Assembly (NCBI GenBank): GCA_949751835.1
Contig: CATKHK010000073.1
Coordinates: 62,001 to 126,000 of the forward strand
DNA: 64,000 nucleotides
Source: Blepharisma japonicum
Taxonomy: Eukaryota; Ciliophora; Heterotrichea; Heterotrichida; Blepharismidae
Direction of reading: 5' to 3'
This document shows positions 31,501 through 44,317 of the stretch, piece after piece. Made by a program: the position numbers and the translations under genes. Positions within the stretch are counted from its first letter, which is position 1; each line of letters opens with the position of its first letter. Below the pieces are notes generated by a model. The model worked only from the letters and a program-made list of their open reading frames with translations. It did no database searches and was not told where the DNA came from.

Positions 31501-34500
31501 AAGCTTGTCCTCAAAAATATCATTAAGGTTATGGGTCGAAGTTTGTGCTGAGCAGTTAATTACAGTTGACACAAACCATTCATTTTCACTAGAATTTAGA
31601 TAATCCTTAATAATGACTGTTTTACCGACCCCTGTATTTCCTGTAAATAAAATATGGTTTTGGTTTTTAGCTAAAACTTCAAGTAAAAATCTGTCTCTTA
31701 CAGTATCAACAGTTGGTACTAGAATCGAGAAAAATGCCTGATTTACGTTATAGTTAAATGCAGGAACCCTTGCTTCCCATAGCACAAATTCAACCATATC
31801 ATCATCAATACAGTAATCATACACAGTGCTTTGGTATGGGAAATTCCTATAAAGCTTTTCCATTTCAAATCTCATTTTTTTATCAAATAGCAACCTGCTT
31901 TGGTCGTTCAAGTTTGCACCAAGAGTCCAAGTCACTGCAAAAATCATATACAAATTTGTAAGAGTTTCAGCATCGTCTGGGCGCTTTTTAGCAATTAATT
32001 CTTGCTTTAATAAAGAGCTTATCAGCTTTAAGCAAGACGAGACCAAGTTGGCGTTCATTGAAGGGACTTCTTCTCTGCAGTCACTTCTTACGAATGGCAG
32101 TAGGCTTTCTATGAGTTTTCTGGTATTTTGAATCACATGGTCTGCAAGTGTGGGAAGCTGAGTTTTGAAACTAATTGCCCAGGACTCTATAAGAGGCTGC
32201 CAACCTAGATGGACAGGGTCAATATAAACCATACCACATCTGCTAACAGTAGCAGGTGAAGCTTGGGCTAAATCTTGTACTTCAAAAAGCATAGTAATGG
32301 TATCAGGAAGTTTAATTCTTTCTCCACTTACAAGACAAAGCATTTTGTTATCATCAAGCACAGTATTCATACTTTCAATCCAAAGTGAGTCCACAGGCCC
32401 ATCAAAAACGATCCATTTCTTGGCAGGTGTACCATCAGCTTTTGCAGCTCTCACAAGAATAGGGACAATCCCATCAGTGAAATCTCCAGTCAAATTTGTT
32501 TGGCCATATAATTCTCCCATACTGATAGCTTTAGGGTTCAAAGGATAATAAAAGATTTTCTGATGTGAAGCGTCTTTTTTAAGAGTCTCGTCTTCTTCTT
32601 CCTCTTTAAATAGCTGCGTCAAAGCACTTGCTAAGGTTTTATAAATGGTGGTTTTGCCTGTAGAGGCAGGACCAACAATCATATTTCCATGTCTTACAAG
32701 CATAGTTTCGAATAGTTGGATAACTTTGAGGACAAAACTGTCAGGCTGCATATACCCTTGTTTAGTAAGCTGTTCTCTAATAGCTCTTTCTAATGACCCA
32801 TAGTCTACATAAGGAACTTGTACTTGTGGAAACAAATCTGCAATGATACCTCTGAATAAAGGAAGATCTTGTTCTAAGAACTTAGGGACGTTTGAATCTC
32901 TCATGGCTCTAATAAGTACAACATCTTCTGATAAATCAGGATTTTTCCTTCTCAGCTGCCCAGCCATGACTAGGACACTTTTAACTGCTCTCATACCAAA
33001 ATCATAATGGTCTTGTTTAGACAGCTGTTCTGATGCTAATTTGTAAAGCTGAACCATTTTTCTGGCTAAGTTTCTGGCGTTTTCAAAACCTTCAGAGAAA
33101 AGGATGATTTCTGCAATCATTGCATAGTCAGGAATCATCATAGCTACTGGTCTGAAAAGAGCTTTTAAGTTGTCAGGTAGCTCTGTTCTTCCTGCATACC
33201 CAGGATTCATAGTAATAAAAACCCCAAACCTACGGTCAAGCTTAAGTAGTCTTCCAAAGAACTCGAATTCGTCTTGGTTATTTCTGACAGCGTGCTGAAT
33301 AGTCAGAATTTGTTGGGCAATCACAGAAAGCACTTCTATGTCAATTCTGTTAAATTCATCAAAACAAGACCAAGCGCCAGCTTGGGCTAAACCAGAGAAA
33401 AATCTAGCCATAATATTAACGTCAAGACCATCAGAGCAGTTGAAGACGACACATTGGATTGCTAAAGCTTTACCAAGATCTTTTGTGGTCTCTGTTTTCC
33501 CAGTCCCTGCTGGGCCTTGTGGAGCTCCTCCGTAAAACAAATGTAAAGCGCCTGTTAAGGTTAAGTAGCATTTATCAGTAAGAGGAGTAATAACAAGCCT
33601 TGGGCCATTTCCTAAATATTCATAAGCATAAGTAAATCTGGCATTAGTTTGTCTAACAATGCAGTTATCAACATCAGCCTCCCAATAATATCTAAGCTGT
33701 TTGCTCCATTCGAAATCCCATACACTTTTTACTTTATTTGTAATTAGATTTCCAATGACATCTCTGCCATGGACATCAAGGACAATAAGTGCACCCATCA
33801 GTGTTCTTTCTAAATATTGAAGATCATCTCTTACAATGGTAACTGAGTCAGTGATTTGGAGCCTACAAAACTCGTAAAATTCTTTAATTGCATTTGGGTT
33901 CCTTTCGTGCTCAACATTATCAATAGCTTGGGTTGCAAAGAAAGTCCACATAATTTGGTCGACCACTAAAAGACTTTGAGCTGGTATATTGCAGTCAAAA
34001 AACCATTTTTTTCTGTGAAGGGCGTCTTGAGGATAAATTTGATAAGCTTTTTTGGTAAGGTCATATAAAGTCAGTCTCATCATTGCTTCAATATTGGTAA
34101 GCCAATGTTCTACATTGCCTTCAGGGATAACTGGGCTTGAGAATTGGCATTGTTCGTTTTCTCCACTAATCATACCAACTACGCTTAAGCTTTCTTTTTC
34201 TTCTTTGAAAATAATTTTGTCCATATTATCAAAGCATTTTCTTAAATGGTCTTGGACTTTTCGTGGGTTTCTGGTTTGACTTAAAATTTCAAGAAGTTCT
34301 TCATCAGCTAAGAAATAGAACCTTGGGAAGGCGAGTCTTTTGCTTTCTAAATATTCATCTAGTGATTTTTTGATTTCTTCTAACACTTTATTGTTTTTTA
34401 GGAATTTCTCTAAAAGTCCTTCAGCTAAACAAGCTTCAATGACGCTAGGATTTTTGTTAGTTCTCATCATTAAATCTCTCCAAAACCTGTCGACGCCTTG

Positions 34501-37500
34501 GAATTTTGTGGTTTCTCTAGGAAGCTGCTTTTGGATATCAGGAGCACTAAAAATGTTTTCTAAGTACATCCATTGTTTTTGGCAAGCAAGCCACTCATCG
34601 ATTACATCTTGTACAGTTCGCAGCTTCTTGTCCCATTCTTCTATGCTTGACCTGATTTCAGTCGCATGTCGGTTGCCTAGCATAGTTTGGACAGAAACTT
34701 GGTGATCTTCAAGCTGAGTCAAAATATCTTCTACCTGGGTAATATAGAATTTATCTTTCTGTTCTCTATAATTGTTAAGGGTAAAAAGTGTTTGTTCCCA
34801 TTTATCTTTGATTTCTTTTAACGTCGTTTCTAAGCTGAATTCTCCTGCTGCAGTAGATGAGATTTCTTCTACCTTATCTCTGATATCCATAACTCCCCAC
34901 TCAAGCAGTTCTGATAGGCTAAAAGGTCTTCCTTCTACATACTGCACATCTGCAGGCAAGGCATCAAAAATCTTCGTCCAATGTCTGGCTTTAAGTGCTT
35001 CAATGCTAAGTTCTTCTATTATCGGGACCATATTTGCCACTTTTTTGACTTTTCCATAAATGTCTTCCACTACTAAATCTTTGACGTCTTTATTGGTCAT
35101 CATAAGATTTCCTTTCAAGCCTCCTACTTCTTTATCAAACTTAGTGACAGTCCTTCTTATATCGCTTTCTAAGCCTAAAAAGTCATCATGCATCAATTTT
35201 GAATTGAACTCATTCCAGTCTTTTCTCATAGTCCATAGTTTTTGTTTGGTTTGGAACTTATTCTGTACCTCTTCAAGTTCTTTAATTTTGGTAGATCCAG
35301 TTTGGAACACATCTTGATAATGCTTGAATTTTTCTGCATTGGCTTCACATTTCTTTAATTTCTGCTCAATTTTTTTAAGCTCAAGTAAAGCTTCTGCAGG
35401 TGTCGCATCCACTACAATGATAGCTCCTTCATCTAGCCTTTTAGAAAGCTCTTCAGTAAGCATCACTTTCATTTTTTCAATTCTATTCACAAGTTTCTTT
35501 TCCATATCAGGTCTTTTTTGGTCCACAAATTCATTACCTGCTTTAATTGCGACTTGGGCATTTTTACCTTTTCTGTCGACTTCTGCAATTTGTTGGGAGG
35601 TGTGGACAAGTTCAGGGCCTTTTTCTCTTTTTAAGATTTTTTCTATTTCGTCGAGTTCATATTTGGAAGCTTCAATGTTCTTGATAATGACTTCGCTTTG
35701 GCGGAGATATTCAAAGTAAGAGACGAATTGAGAAAGATTGGAAGGGGTGTCTTTTAAACGGTCTTGGATGTCGCCAAGAGTAGCAATTGATGAGGAAGCT
35801 TTGTCGATAGCCATACTATTTAAGTAGCTTTTTAAGTCTTCTTGTGCTTTAGTTAGAGAAGAATTTAAGTGTTGCTTGACTTTTTTCCCTTCTATTTGTA
35901 GGATTCCTTTATAACTTGTATTTGGGACATAATTGACGACATCTTTATTAGTCCATTCTTTAAGTTTATTTAATTCATCTTTAATTGCTTGAACAGTGTG
36001 TCCTTCTGACTTGTAAATATCAAAATTCCAAGTCTCCACATAGTCATTTACATGTCTGGCTTTCTCAAAGGTATTATCCACATAGATTTTGGACTCTTCA
36101 AAATCAGCATGAATTTTTGCCATTATAAGATTTACATTTTCCAAAAATATTTCAGAATTTTTGATTATTTCTTCTGCTTGTGGGAAATGAGTAATGTGTT
36201 CTGATGCCACAATTTCATCGAAATGGTAGATAAGTCTTGTGATTCCGTTAATGTCGCTTATCATGTTTTCTACAATACTTTCAAAAATTTCTTTGAATTC
36301 GTCTTTATTTGGGATAAAAATCATACAGTCTTTGCCATAACTGACCGTTGTGATGAAAATTTTATTTTTTCTTTCTATTAAGGTGTCGAAGAATTTTTTG
36401 ACCCTGTCTTGGATTAAGGTGACTAAAGTTTCTATTGTCATGTAGTCTATAAGTCTTATAAAATAGCCTAGCATTCCTCGGTGCTCTTCAGCTAAGTTCA
36501 GTTTATGTCTTCTTTCTTGCTCTTCTAATTTTTGCTGGACCATTGATTTTTTCTTATTTCTCTGCCCTAGCTTTGCAGGGTCCATGTCTTCAAGATCAGG
36601 CAAAATTGCGCTGTCTCTTACAGCTTGGCAGACAGTCTCGCACTCAGTGATCAATTTTTCTACAGTGGTCTCGAACTCTTTTTTCACTTCTGTTCTTTCG
36701 TCTCTTTGGTGGTCTGCATATGCCCCTATTTCTAGCGGTTTTGTGTCTTTAAACTCCAAAAGATGAGTATTCGTCATATTGTAAAGAAGCTCATTAACTT
36801 TAGGAAAACTTTCTACAAATACAGGCTTTGCGAAGAACATCCAGTGCTTTAGGTGGTTTCTCGTGGCGCGGTAGTGCCGATATCTTACGTTTCCTCTCCA
36901 CAAAAGGAATATTTTTCCAATAAGATAGTGCTTGAAAAATTTCATACTTGTTAAGAGGTTAAACATTTTACTTTGATGCATCCAATCTGCAAGTGAATAA
37001 AACGTAGTTGCTGATCCATCACTGTTTTTAGGCATCACATGAACAACACCTTGAGCTGAAATAGTAAAATATTCGGCGTGGATTTCTTTTTCAGGGACCA
37101 CCAGCAAGTCATATGGTCTAAAAGTTTTACTTATTTCTGAAGCTCGGTTGCAGTATAGAAATTTAACTGGTGTTGTGTTGCCATTTTTCGCGAAAAACGA
37201 AATTGCATCTTCTCCTGTCCTGATTTTTTTAAGCTCTTTAAAAATATAACTTTCTCTATCCACAAATAGAGTTTCCTGTGCTCCTGAGGTCAGAGAAGTT
37301 CTGGATTTTTTTGACTTGTTGAACAGTTTCTGTAGGGACTGGACATTGAATTCTTCTTCTTGGCCTTGCAAGTCTTCTTCTTCGCTTTCTTGGGAAGCCT
37401 CAGCTTGGATTGGAGGAAGTTTGGTCGATGTTAGCTGGGCTCCAGTCGGACGATTGCGAGTTTGTGCGAATGGAAGATCCCATTCTTCAAGTTCTTTTTT

Positions 37501-37662
37501 CAAGTCGATCTTGTATAAGGATTTGAATTGGCTTTTGGAATATGAATTTCCACCGCTCAAGCTGAGCACTGCTGTGGACGCAAGCTCGCTTTCTCTTCCT
37601 GCAAGTCTTGCTAATTTGCTGCGCGGCTGTTTCTCAGAGAATTGAACTAACCGATCATCCAT
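25597..37662 (-). CDS. Axonemal dynein heavy chain, single exon, 4021 aa
   Basis: One 12,066-bp frame from ATG 37662 to TAA 25597. It is interrupted under the standard code only by TGA 30895-30897, which encodes the Trp of DEKDRNWF, a position that is Trp in dyneins. N-terminal tail and linker residues ~1-1350; AAA1 P-loop GPAGTGKTE near 1385; AAA2 GPASTGKTT near 1665; AAA3 GNTGVGKT near 2005; AAA4 GVGGSGRQ near 2350; coiled-coil stalk and microtubule-binding tip ~2600-3000; AAA5-6 and a C-terminal domain ending WIRRGVALLCQLDD. Length and C-terminus fit single-headed inner-arm chains (DNAH3/7/12 group); the subtype is not settled. It powers ciliary beating. Confidence 0.95.
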
Positions 37663-37924
37663 AGTTTATTATTATTACCATTAAGAAACTTCTCTTTCAT
37701 TGGCATTGGAAAGATTGGAATTTTATTAAAATAAGTGCTTCAGTTACGTAATACAACTTTTTGGGCGATTTAAGAATAAAATAATCTCTAAGCTTATTTT
37801 TACTAAAAAACACAAATAATTTTATTAATTTTAATGACTTACTTACAGATTCCAAGAAATCATACAGCATTAGAAATATATAAAATTGTTAAAATATTTA
37901 TCTAAAGTTTAAAAACTAATTTTT

Positions 37925-40012
37925 ATGTTTGAAAATAAGGCAAAACACAGGCAAGGACAAATATTAAAAAATCTCCGGGCTGTATCTCTCCACAACAAAT
38001 TTCACGAATATTCTCACTTTTTGGCAGAAAGACACTCAATGAATGACATTTCAGCAGATAGTGAAGTAATTCAGATATGTTCCAATAATATCCCAATAAA
38101 ATCCAGGGCTAAATCAAAGGGAGTTTTGCATAAATATTCGATTCGATTTAACATAAAATACCAAGCCAAAAAGCTGTCTCTCTTAGATAATATCAATGAC
38201 TCTGTGCAAAGCCGTTGCTTATCTAACATTGAATTTCCCAATTCAAGAGGATCAAACTCGCTTTCCATGGATTCAAAATGTATGACTCCGTCTAAAATAT
38301 CATCAAAACCAATGGCATGCTTAATTCTCCCCGAAATTTCTGGCAAACGTGCAAATATTTATCATTTTAAAAATAATCACTCCGAAGGAGGTGATCCCGA
38401 AAAACCTATAACACCAGTAATGCAGAGCCGATTAATAGAAAACAGAAAAAGAGCTATATCAAAACCTCCAGAAAATAAAGAATTAGACTCCTCAGGCGAG
38501 TTTACCGATATTGAATCCACATTAGTAGAAAAAACATCGAAAAATAAAACCTTATTACTTCGATCCATTTATGAAAAAAGGCCAGCCACTATTTTTTTTG
38601 ATTACCCTAAATGCTGCTGTACAAATGAAAAACCAAAAGGGCGAGTATTTTATATGAGCGATAAAAAACTTATGAAGCAATATTTAAACTATAGAATCAG
38701 CGAAAGCTTTTTATATGATTGTATTATAAATACACTGGTGTCTGCTGGGTTTTCTGAGACTGAAGATGAGGATTTCAATATAAATATTGGTGCGGCTATT
38801 GATACTGATTTTATGAGGGAACTGGCGCCTTTTCAGAAAAATAATCATTTTCCTGGGAGCTCTCATTTGGGAAGAAAAGATATGATGTGAAAGCATTTTT
38901 GCAGGATGCAGAAAAGGTTTGAGGAAGCTTATTGCTTTTGTCCTGAAACGTATATTCTTCCTGATGACTGTAGAAAATTGAATAAGGATAGAGAGGAAAA
39001 CCCAAAGGATCTTTGGATTTTGAAACCTGCGAATTCTGCTTGTGGAAAAGGGATAAAAATATTAACTAAAGATACAGAAATAAAGAAAAAGCAAGGAGTT
39101 ATTATATCAAAATATTTAAAAGATCCACATTTGATTAATGGGTTTAAGTATGATTTAAGAGTTTATGTATGTGTGACATGTTTTGATCCTCTTAGAATCT
39201 ATTTATATGAAGAAGGCTTGGTCAGATTTGCAACTGTCCCTTATTCCACCAAAAGAAAAAGCTTAAAAAATAAATGCTCCCAGCTTACAAATTATAGTAT
39301 TAACAAAGATTCTCCCACATTTATCAACAATGTAGATCCTACAAAAGATGGATACGGTAGTAAATGATCATTTAAAGCGTTAAGAGAATACTATGATTCT
39401 CACGGAATCCCCTCAGAAAGGATTTTTCAGCAAATTAAAGACATAATTATCAAAACTTTTATATCAGTCGAATCACATGTCGTCGGAAAACTTAACAGAT
39501 CTTGCAGCAGACGTGATGCCTGCTTTGAAATTTACGGTTTTGACGTCTTGCTTGACTCCAGTTACAAAGCCTGGCTTCTCGAAGTCAATATTTACCCTTC
39601 TTTATCCTGCAGTTCTCCACTTGACACGAAAATAAAATACATGCTCATCTGTGATACTTACAATTTAATTGGAATTACTCCCTTTAAAAGGCCGCTTGAG
39701 CCTCCTCCACCTATAGTCGAAATCCGAGCCAAAAAAAGCTCCGAAGTCTCATCTCTAGACAAATGCAACAATCTGACTGAGTATCCTCTAACTCTTGAAG
39801 ATGCCCTTATTATTGTTGAAGGCGAAGAAGAGCTCTACAGACGAGGCAAATACGAAAGAATTTTCCCCTTAAAAGAAAACGTGGACTATTATTTAGAATT
39901 TTACGACATTCCGAGGTACAACACACTATTAACCAGCAGATATCTGAAATATGGAGCATTAAAAGACATTAAAAAATACTTCAGAAAGGCAAAAAACCCT
40001 ATAAACGTGTAA
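37925..40012 (+). CDS. Tubulin-tyrosine-ligase-like glutamylase (TTLL4/5 type)
   Basis: 695 codons from ATG 37925 to TAA, joined across TGA-Trp at 38888-38890 and 39365-39367. The N-terminal ~190 residues are basic and disordered. The TTL core covers ~220-600: NHFPGSSHLGRKDMMW (substrate loop), ILPDDCRKL, DLWILKPANSACGKGI (ATP lid), YDLRVYVCV, LTNYSIN, and EVNIYPSLS near the end. The NHFPGS-L-RKD motif is the TTLL4/5 hallmark rather than TTLL3 glycylase or TTL. It likely adds glutamates to tubulin in axonemes and cortical microtubules. Its start is 262 bp from the divergent dynein start, so the two cilium genes may share a control region. Confidence 0.87.
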
Positions 40013-40071
40013 GTTGTATCACTGTATTTTTAAATATAAATCATTAATATTCATAAAGTTATTGGTTACTA

Positions 40072-41358
40072 TTATTTGGGAAATGGCTGCTGAGGATTCA
40101 TGTAGGGATTCATCATCATGCCTGTCATGAATTGGTTATAAGCCATCATCGCAGCCATAGGGTTATTCATTGGATTCATAGGATTCATTGTATTCATACC
40201 AGCCATGGGGTTCATTCCTGTGTTCGGCACAGAAGGTCTGTTTGTAACTAATTGATTCAGTGGCACATTAGGTACATTTGGGTTGTTAATTGTAATGGGC
40301 TTATTGGCTTCTTGCATTTTTCTAGCTACAGCAGGCGAATAACCGTCTCCTAAATGTAAGTTGTCTAGGTCAATAAAAGTTTCAAAATCAGGCTTCTGCT
40401 GAGGAGCTGTTTGAGGAATTGGCTGAGACTGCTCTGGCTTTGGTTGACTAAAGCCAAATGGATCGCCTTCAGGCTGGTCTGACTCAAATGGGTTGCTTGA
40501 CATTGAATAAGGATTTCCTAATGGGTTTTGGCCAGAAGAAGATTGTAAAGGTTTTGCAAACAAGTCATCAGGAAGTGAACTGGGGACTGCAGGAGTATCA
40601 AAAAGGTCAAGAGGTTTAGTAGTAGGCTCCACTTTTGGCTCTGGCTTAGGTTCTGGCTGTTTTGGTGGGGATGGAACAGACACTGGCTTTGGCGGGGACT
40701 GCGAAGCTCTTGGTAGTGGGTCAGGAGATTGTCTTCTTTGTGACTGGTATTTAGGAGCTTCACGGTACTCGTCCCTTCTTTCTAATCTTTGATTTTCTTC
40801 CCACTCTGCTTTAAACTGGTCAACTCTAGAAGGGCGGTATTCATCTTGTTCTCCAGCCCTTCCCCATTTAGTAGAAGCTCTATATGGATCTTCACTGTAT
40901 TCATTCCTAGAAGCCCCATACGAAGGTCCATTTAATTCAATTCTTGACTTATATGGCTCATCATAAGTTCCACGTGAAAAAGGGTCATCTCTAGGTGCTC
41001 TGTCGACATATCCTCCTGAGAAGTCTGATTTTGATCGATTTCTCATAAGTGCGGCTTCGAATGAAATATTGTCACATCGAAGATCAAATACATTATCTTC
41101 GATTTCATATAGCAATAGACTATGGCTCCCAATTCGGAGAGGATAGCTGCCATATGAAGATGAAGACCTTTTCGCTTCAATTTTTATGTCGCCATTCAAG
41201 AGAATTTTTCTTTTCCCTGACATTTTGCTTACAAATAAGTCAATCACTTGTTCTTTCCCATCAAGCTCGAATTTCCACATGAACCTTTTTTTGGAGCTTT
41301 TGATGTGTTTTCCAACATTCAACGTGTCAAACAGGAGAGGGTTAAAGCTTTTAGCCAT
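40072..41358 (-). CDS. FAIM-like N-domain with Pro-rich tail carrying DPF/NPF/DLF motifs
   Basis: 428 residues, ATG 41358. Residues ~27-105 resemble the FAIM beta-sandwich: FMWKFELDGKEQVIDLFVSK, MSGKRKILLNGD, LRIGSHSLLLYEI, DLRCDNISF. The tail is Arg/Tyr/Asp-rich, then Pro/Lys/Glu-rich (~200-250), and then carries DLFDTP, DDLF, NPF and DPFGF. These are short motifs of the kind that bind clathrin-adaptor ear domains or EH domains. The end is Met/Asn/Pro-rich (MNPM repeats). An endocytic accessory role is an inference from the motifs; the FAIM match is by pattern only. Confidence 0.62.
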   Translation of the reverse strand: MAKSFNPLLFDTLNVGKHIKSSKKRFMWKFELDGKEQVIDLFVSKMSGKRKILLNGDIKIEAKRSSSSYGSYPLRIGSHSLLLYEIEDNVFDLRCDNISFEAALMRNRSKSDFSGGYVDRAPRDDPFSRGTYDEPYKSRIELNGPSYGASRNEYSEDPYRASTKWGRAGEQDEYRPSRVDQFKAEWEENQRLERRDEYREAPKYQSQRRQSPDPLPRASQSPPKPVSVPSPPKQPEPKPEPKVEPTTKPLDLFDTPAVPSSLPDDLFAKPLQSSSGQNPLGNPYSMSSNPFESDQPEGDPFGFSQPKPEQSQPIPQTAPQQKPDFETFIDLDNLHLGDGYSPAVARKMQEANKPITINNPNVPNVPLNQLVTNRPSVPNTGMNPMAGMNTMNPMNPMNNPMAAMMAYNQFMTGMMMNPYMNPQQPFPK

Positions 41359-42118
41359 TTATATTGGCCAGTTTTTTATATGTTCTCTAATAAGTTATGC
41401 GAAGAAATGATTTTGGATGAAAATTGTGGAATCATTTGTTAGGCTGGGATAGTAGATTTGGTTAGAGGAATGGAAAATTGAGATAAAAAATTATAGATAA
41501 AAAGAAGTTTTAATAGGGATTATTGAAGAGAAAAATTTAAAGCAGCCTTTTTGAAATAAATAGATAAAGCAAATTATGAATAGTTATATCACAAATGGTT
41601 TTTGGTATTTTGAAAAGAGATAAAAAATTTTTTGAATCTTCTATAAATATTTGTTTTAACTGCATTGGAAATGATAACTTATTTAGAGAAAATTTGAAAA
41701 TTTGAGATTTATGCGTTACAAGATTTATGTTTAAATTGGCTATTAATCCGAAATGGTCAGATAAAAGAATTTGTAAATAAATGATAAATCATTTTATAAA
41801 TTAAAAATTAGAAATATTGCTAGAACGATTAGCAATTATTAAATAATCAAATTTTAGAAAAAGAAATATTCAGGAATAATACCTATCAAACATTTACATA
41901 TTCTAATATCATCATTCTTTCAAACTTTCATAAACATTTATAACAATTTTAGTAATTGCTTTTATCAATAATAGTGATATTCATCAATATAAAATGTTAC
42001 AATTATTTTAACTTAACAAGAAGCAAGCATTTTATTGTAGCTCTATATTTCAAAGATTTTTCAAAATATCGCAATCCATATCTTCTTATTACTTTTTTAT
42101 TAAGCAAAATTCATAAAT
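41359..42118. other. Long AT-rich region without a recognised gene
   Basis: About 760 bases, the longest gene-free stretch here, between two divergent genes (FAIM-like minus, WD40 plus). All frames are broken by TAA/TAG. No tRNA, repeat or conserved motif was seen. It must hold both promoters. Confidence 0.5.
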
Positions 42119-43687
42119 ATGTCTGCTCATAGATTACAAAAATCATTTCCTTCCCATCCTCTCATTTCTCAAAATATTCAAATTTCTCTAAAATCAAGCG
42201 AATTGAGAGAAGAGAAACGAAGCTCAAGAACTCCTTCACCAAGTTTTAAAATGCTAACTGACCGATCTATCAAACGATCTGATGCTGATAAAATTTATAA
42301 TTCAGCTGCCATTCAAGCAATGATGCACCAAACAAGGTTAAATTTAATGAATATAAACAATCACAAAAGATATAAAACTTCTGGACAGCAAACCCAGTCC
42401 CCAAACAAAAAAACTGAAAATTTAGTTAGAAAATCAGCGCAATATAGTTCATGAGGAAACACAAATTCATCCCCTTTAAAGCATAGCAGATCGACACACC
42501 CAAAAAATTTTTTAGTCCTTCCATCTGAAGAGCTAACTCAAAGGAAATCAAAATCTCCGTTAAAATCAATGAAAGCATCAGTTGAAAGATCAAATAAAAG
42601 AGCTTCCAGCAGAGAGAGAAGTCCTTATTCAGTTAGAATGCATATAGACGTGAAGAAAATATCAAAACAAAGATCTCCAAAATCCCCCAGTCGATCTCCT
42701 TCTCCTAATTTGCAAAACTCTGCGCCAAAATTGCATATAAGATATTTAACTCAAAAAGTTTTGACTAAGCAAAATTATTTAGAATCTTTATCTCCTAATG
42801 CCAATGAAAATAGCTTATTATTTGAAAAATATCTATTCCAAAGTCACAAAAATGCTGTAAATTCAATTGCTTCAGATGAAGAATATATATATAGTGGGTC
42901 TTCTGATTACAATATTTGTATTTGGCATAAGCCAACCATATCTAATTCAAGAGTCCATAAAGCTCCTATTTTTTCGCGTCCTTCTCAATCATTGAAGGCA
43001 CACTCAAGGAGTATTTTAGGGCTATGTTTATTAGAAGGAAATACGTTATCTTCTTGTAGTGCCGATTCAACTATTAGAATTTGACGAATTTTTCCTGAGA
43101 TTTCTTTGAAATCGAAAATCAATGTACACACAGGACCAGTTTATTCAATTATTTCTCCAAGATCCAATATGATCGCTTCATCAGGGGAAGACCATACTAT
43201 TTCTATCACAGATTCAGAAACTTCTAGACAAATTTTCGAATATAACGAGCATGAAAAGCCCATAAAAACTTTGCTACTTAATAATTCACAAACTTTTTGC
43301 AGCGGAGGAGTAGATGGGCTAATTAAGCTTTGGGATTTAAGACTTGCAAAGTCCATTTCTACTATTGAAGGGCACAATGAAGCTATAAATGCTTTATGCA
43401 AGTGGGAAGATGGGTCCATTATTAGTGGATCAAGTGATGGAATTATTAGATATTGAGATATGAAAAATTGGAAAAATTGAAAAGAAATGGACAATGGAAG
43501 TGAAGTTACTAGCTTAGCTTATGCGAAAGGCAAACTTATAAGTGGAGGAAAGAATGTAATTTCTTGAGGCCAAGTCAATGAAAAAGTTGGAGAAAATGTA
43601 AAATGCTTGCAATATTGACAAAATAGCGATATATTGCTAAGCGGTGATAGAGAAGGAAACATAGCAGGATGGAAATTTATGGTTTAA
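42119..43687 (+). CDS. WD40-repeat protein with disordered N-terminus
   Basis: 522 codons from ATG 42119 to TAA 43685-43687, joined across TGA-Trp at 42452, 43082, 43454, 43478, 43565 and 43616. The first ~235 residues are basic, Ser-rich and disordered. Residues ~240-520 form about seven WD repeats (e.g. SHKNAVNSIASDEEYIYSGS, STIRIW with TGA-Trp, DGLIKLWDLR, SGDREGNIAGW). In several repeats the closing Trp is encoded by TGA, which confirms the reassignment. WD propellers are scaffolds; the nearest family (F-box, plant ZFWD or other) cannot be chosen from the sequence alone. Confidence 0.85.
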
Positions 43688-43926
43688 GCAGACGGAGCTA
43701 CTTGCTAATTTTAAATTCAATTTTTATTTTTTGTACTCATATAAATAACCTAGAGCTTACAATGTGTATAACTAAAATTTTTATCATAATTAGTAATGAT
43801 TATTTATTAAATACTCAGCCTAACTATTTATTTACAAATTAAGTCTCCAAATAACAATTTATTTTTTACTTCATTTATTTACTGGGGGATCCACATTTAA
43901 AGCGGTACAAATATAAATATAAAAAT

Positions 43927-44277
43927 ATGAAAGCCAAAAAAGCAGCAGCCAAGCCCTCTGTGACTTCAGAACCAAAGGACGACAAAAAGAAGATTAAGAA
44001 AAGAGGCGAAACTTTTTCTCTTTACATCTACAGAGTGCTCAAGCAGGTGCATCCAGATATCGGCATTTCAAAGAAATCCATGAACATCATGAACTCTTTC
44101 ATCAACGATATCTTTGAAAAAGTGTGTGTAGAGTCAAGCAAGTTGGTGCGCTACGGGAACAAAAGAACACTATCCAGCAGAGAGGTCCAAACAAGTGTCA
44201 GATTAATCCTTCCAGGCGAACTAGCCAAACACGCTGTTAGTGAAGGAACCAAAGCAGTGACCAAATTTACAAGTTAA
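43927..44277 (+). CDS. H2B: Histone H2B
   Basis: 116 residues, ATG 43927. A lysine-rich N-tail is followed by the H2B fold: [39 protein letters not shown], then [33 protein letters not shown]. Length and C-terminus are normal for H2B. No other histone gene lies in the window, so it is not in a histone cluster here. Codons look less AT-skewed than in neighbours, as expected for high expression. Confidence 0.97.
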   Translation: MKAKKAAAKPSVTSEPKDDKKKIKKRGETFSLYIYRVLKQVHPDIGISKKSMNIMNSFINDIFEKVCVESSKLVRYGNKRTLSSREVQTSVRLILPGELAKHAVSEGTKAVTKFTS

Positions 44278-44317
44278 ATGGAATAATAACTAATTGGTTT
44301 GTATATCAAGTTAATTA

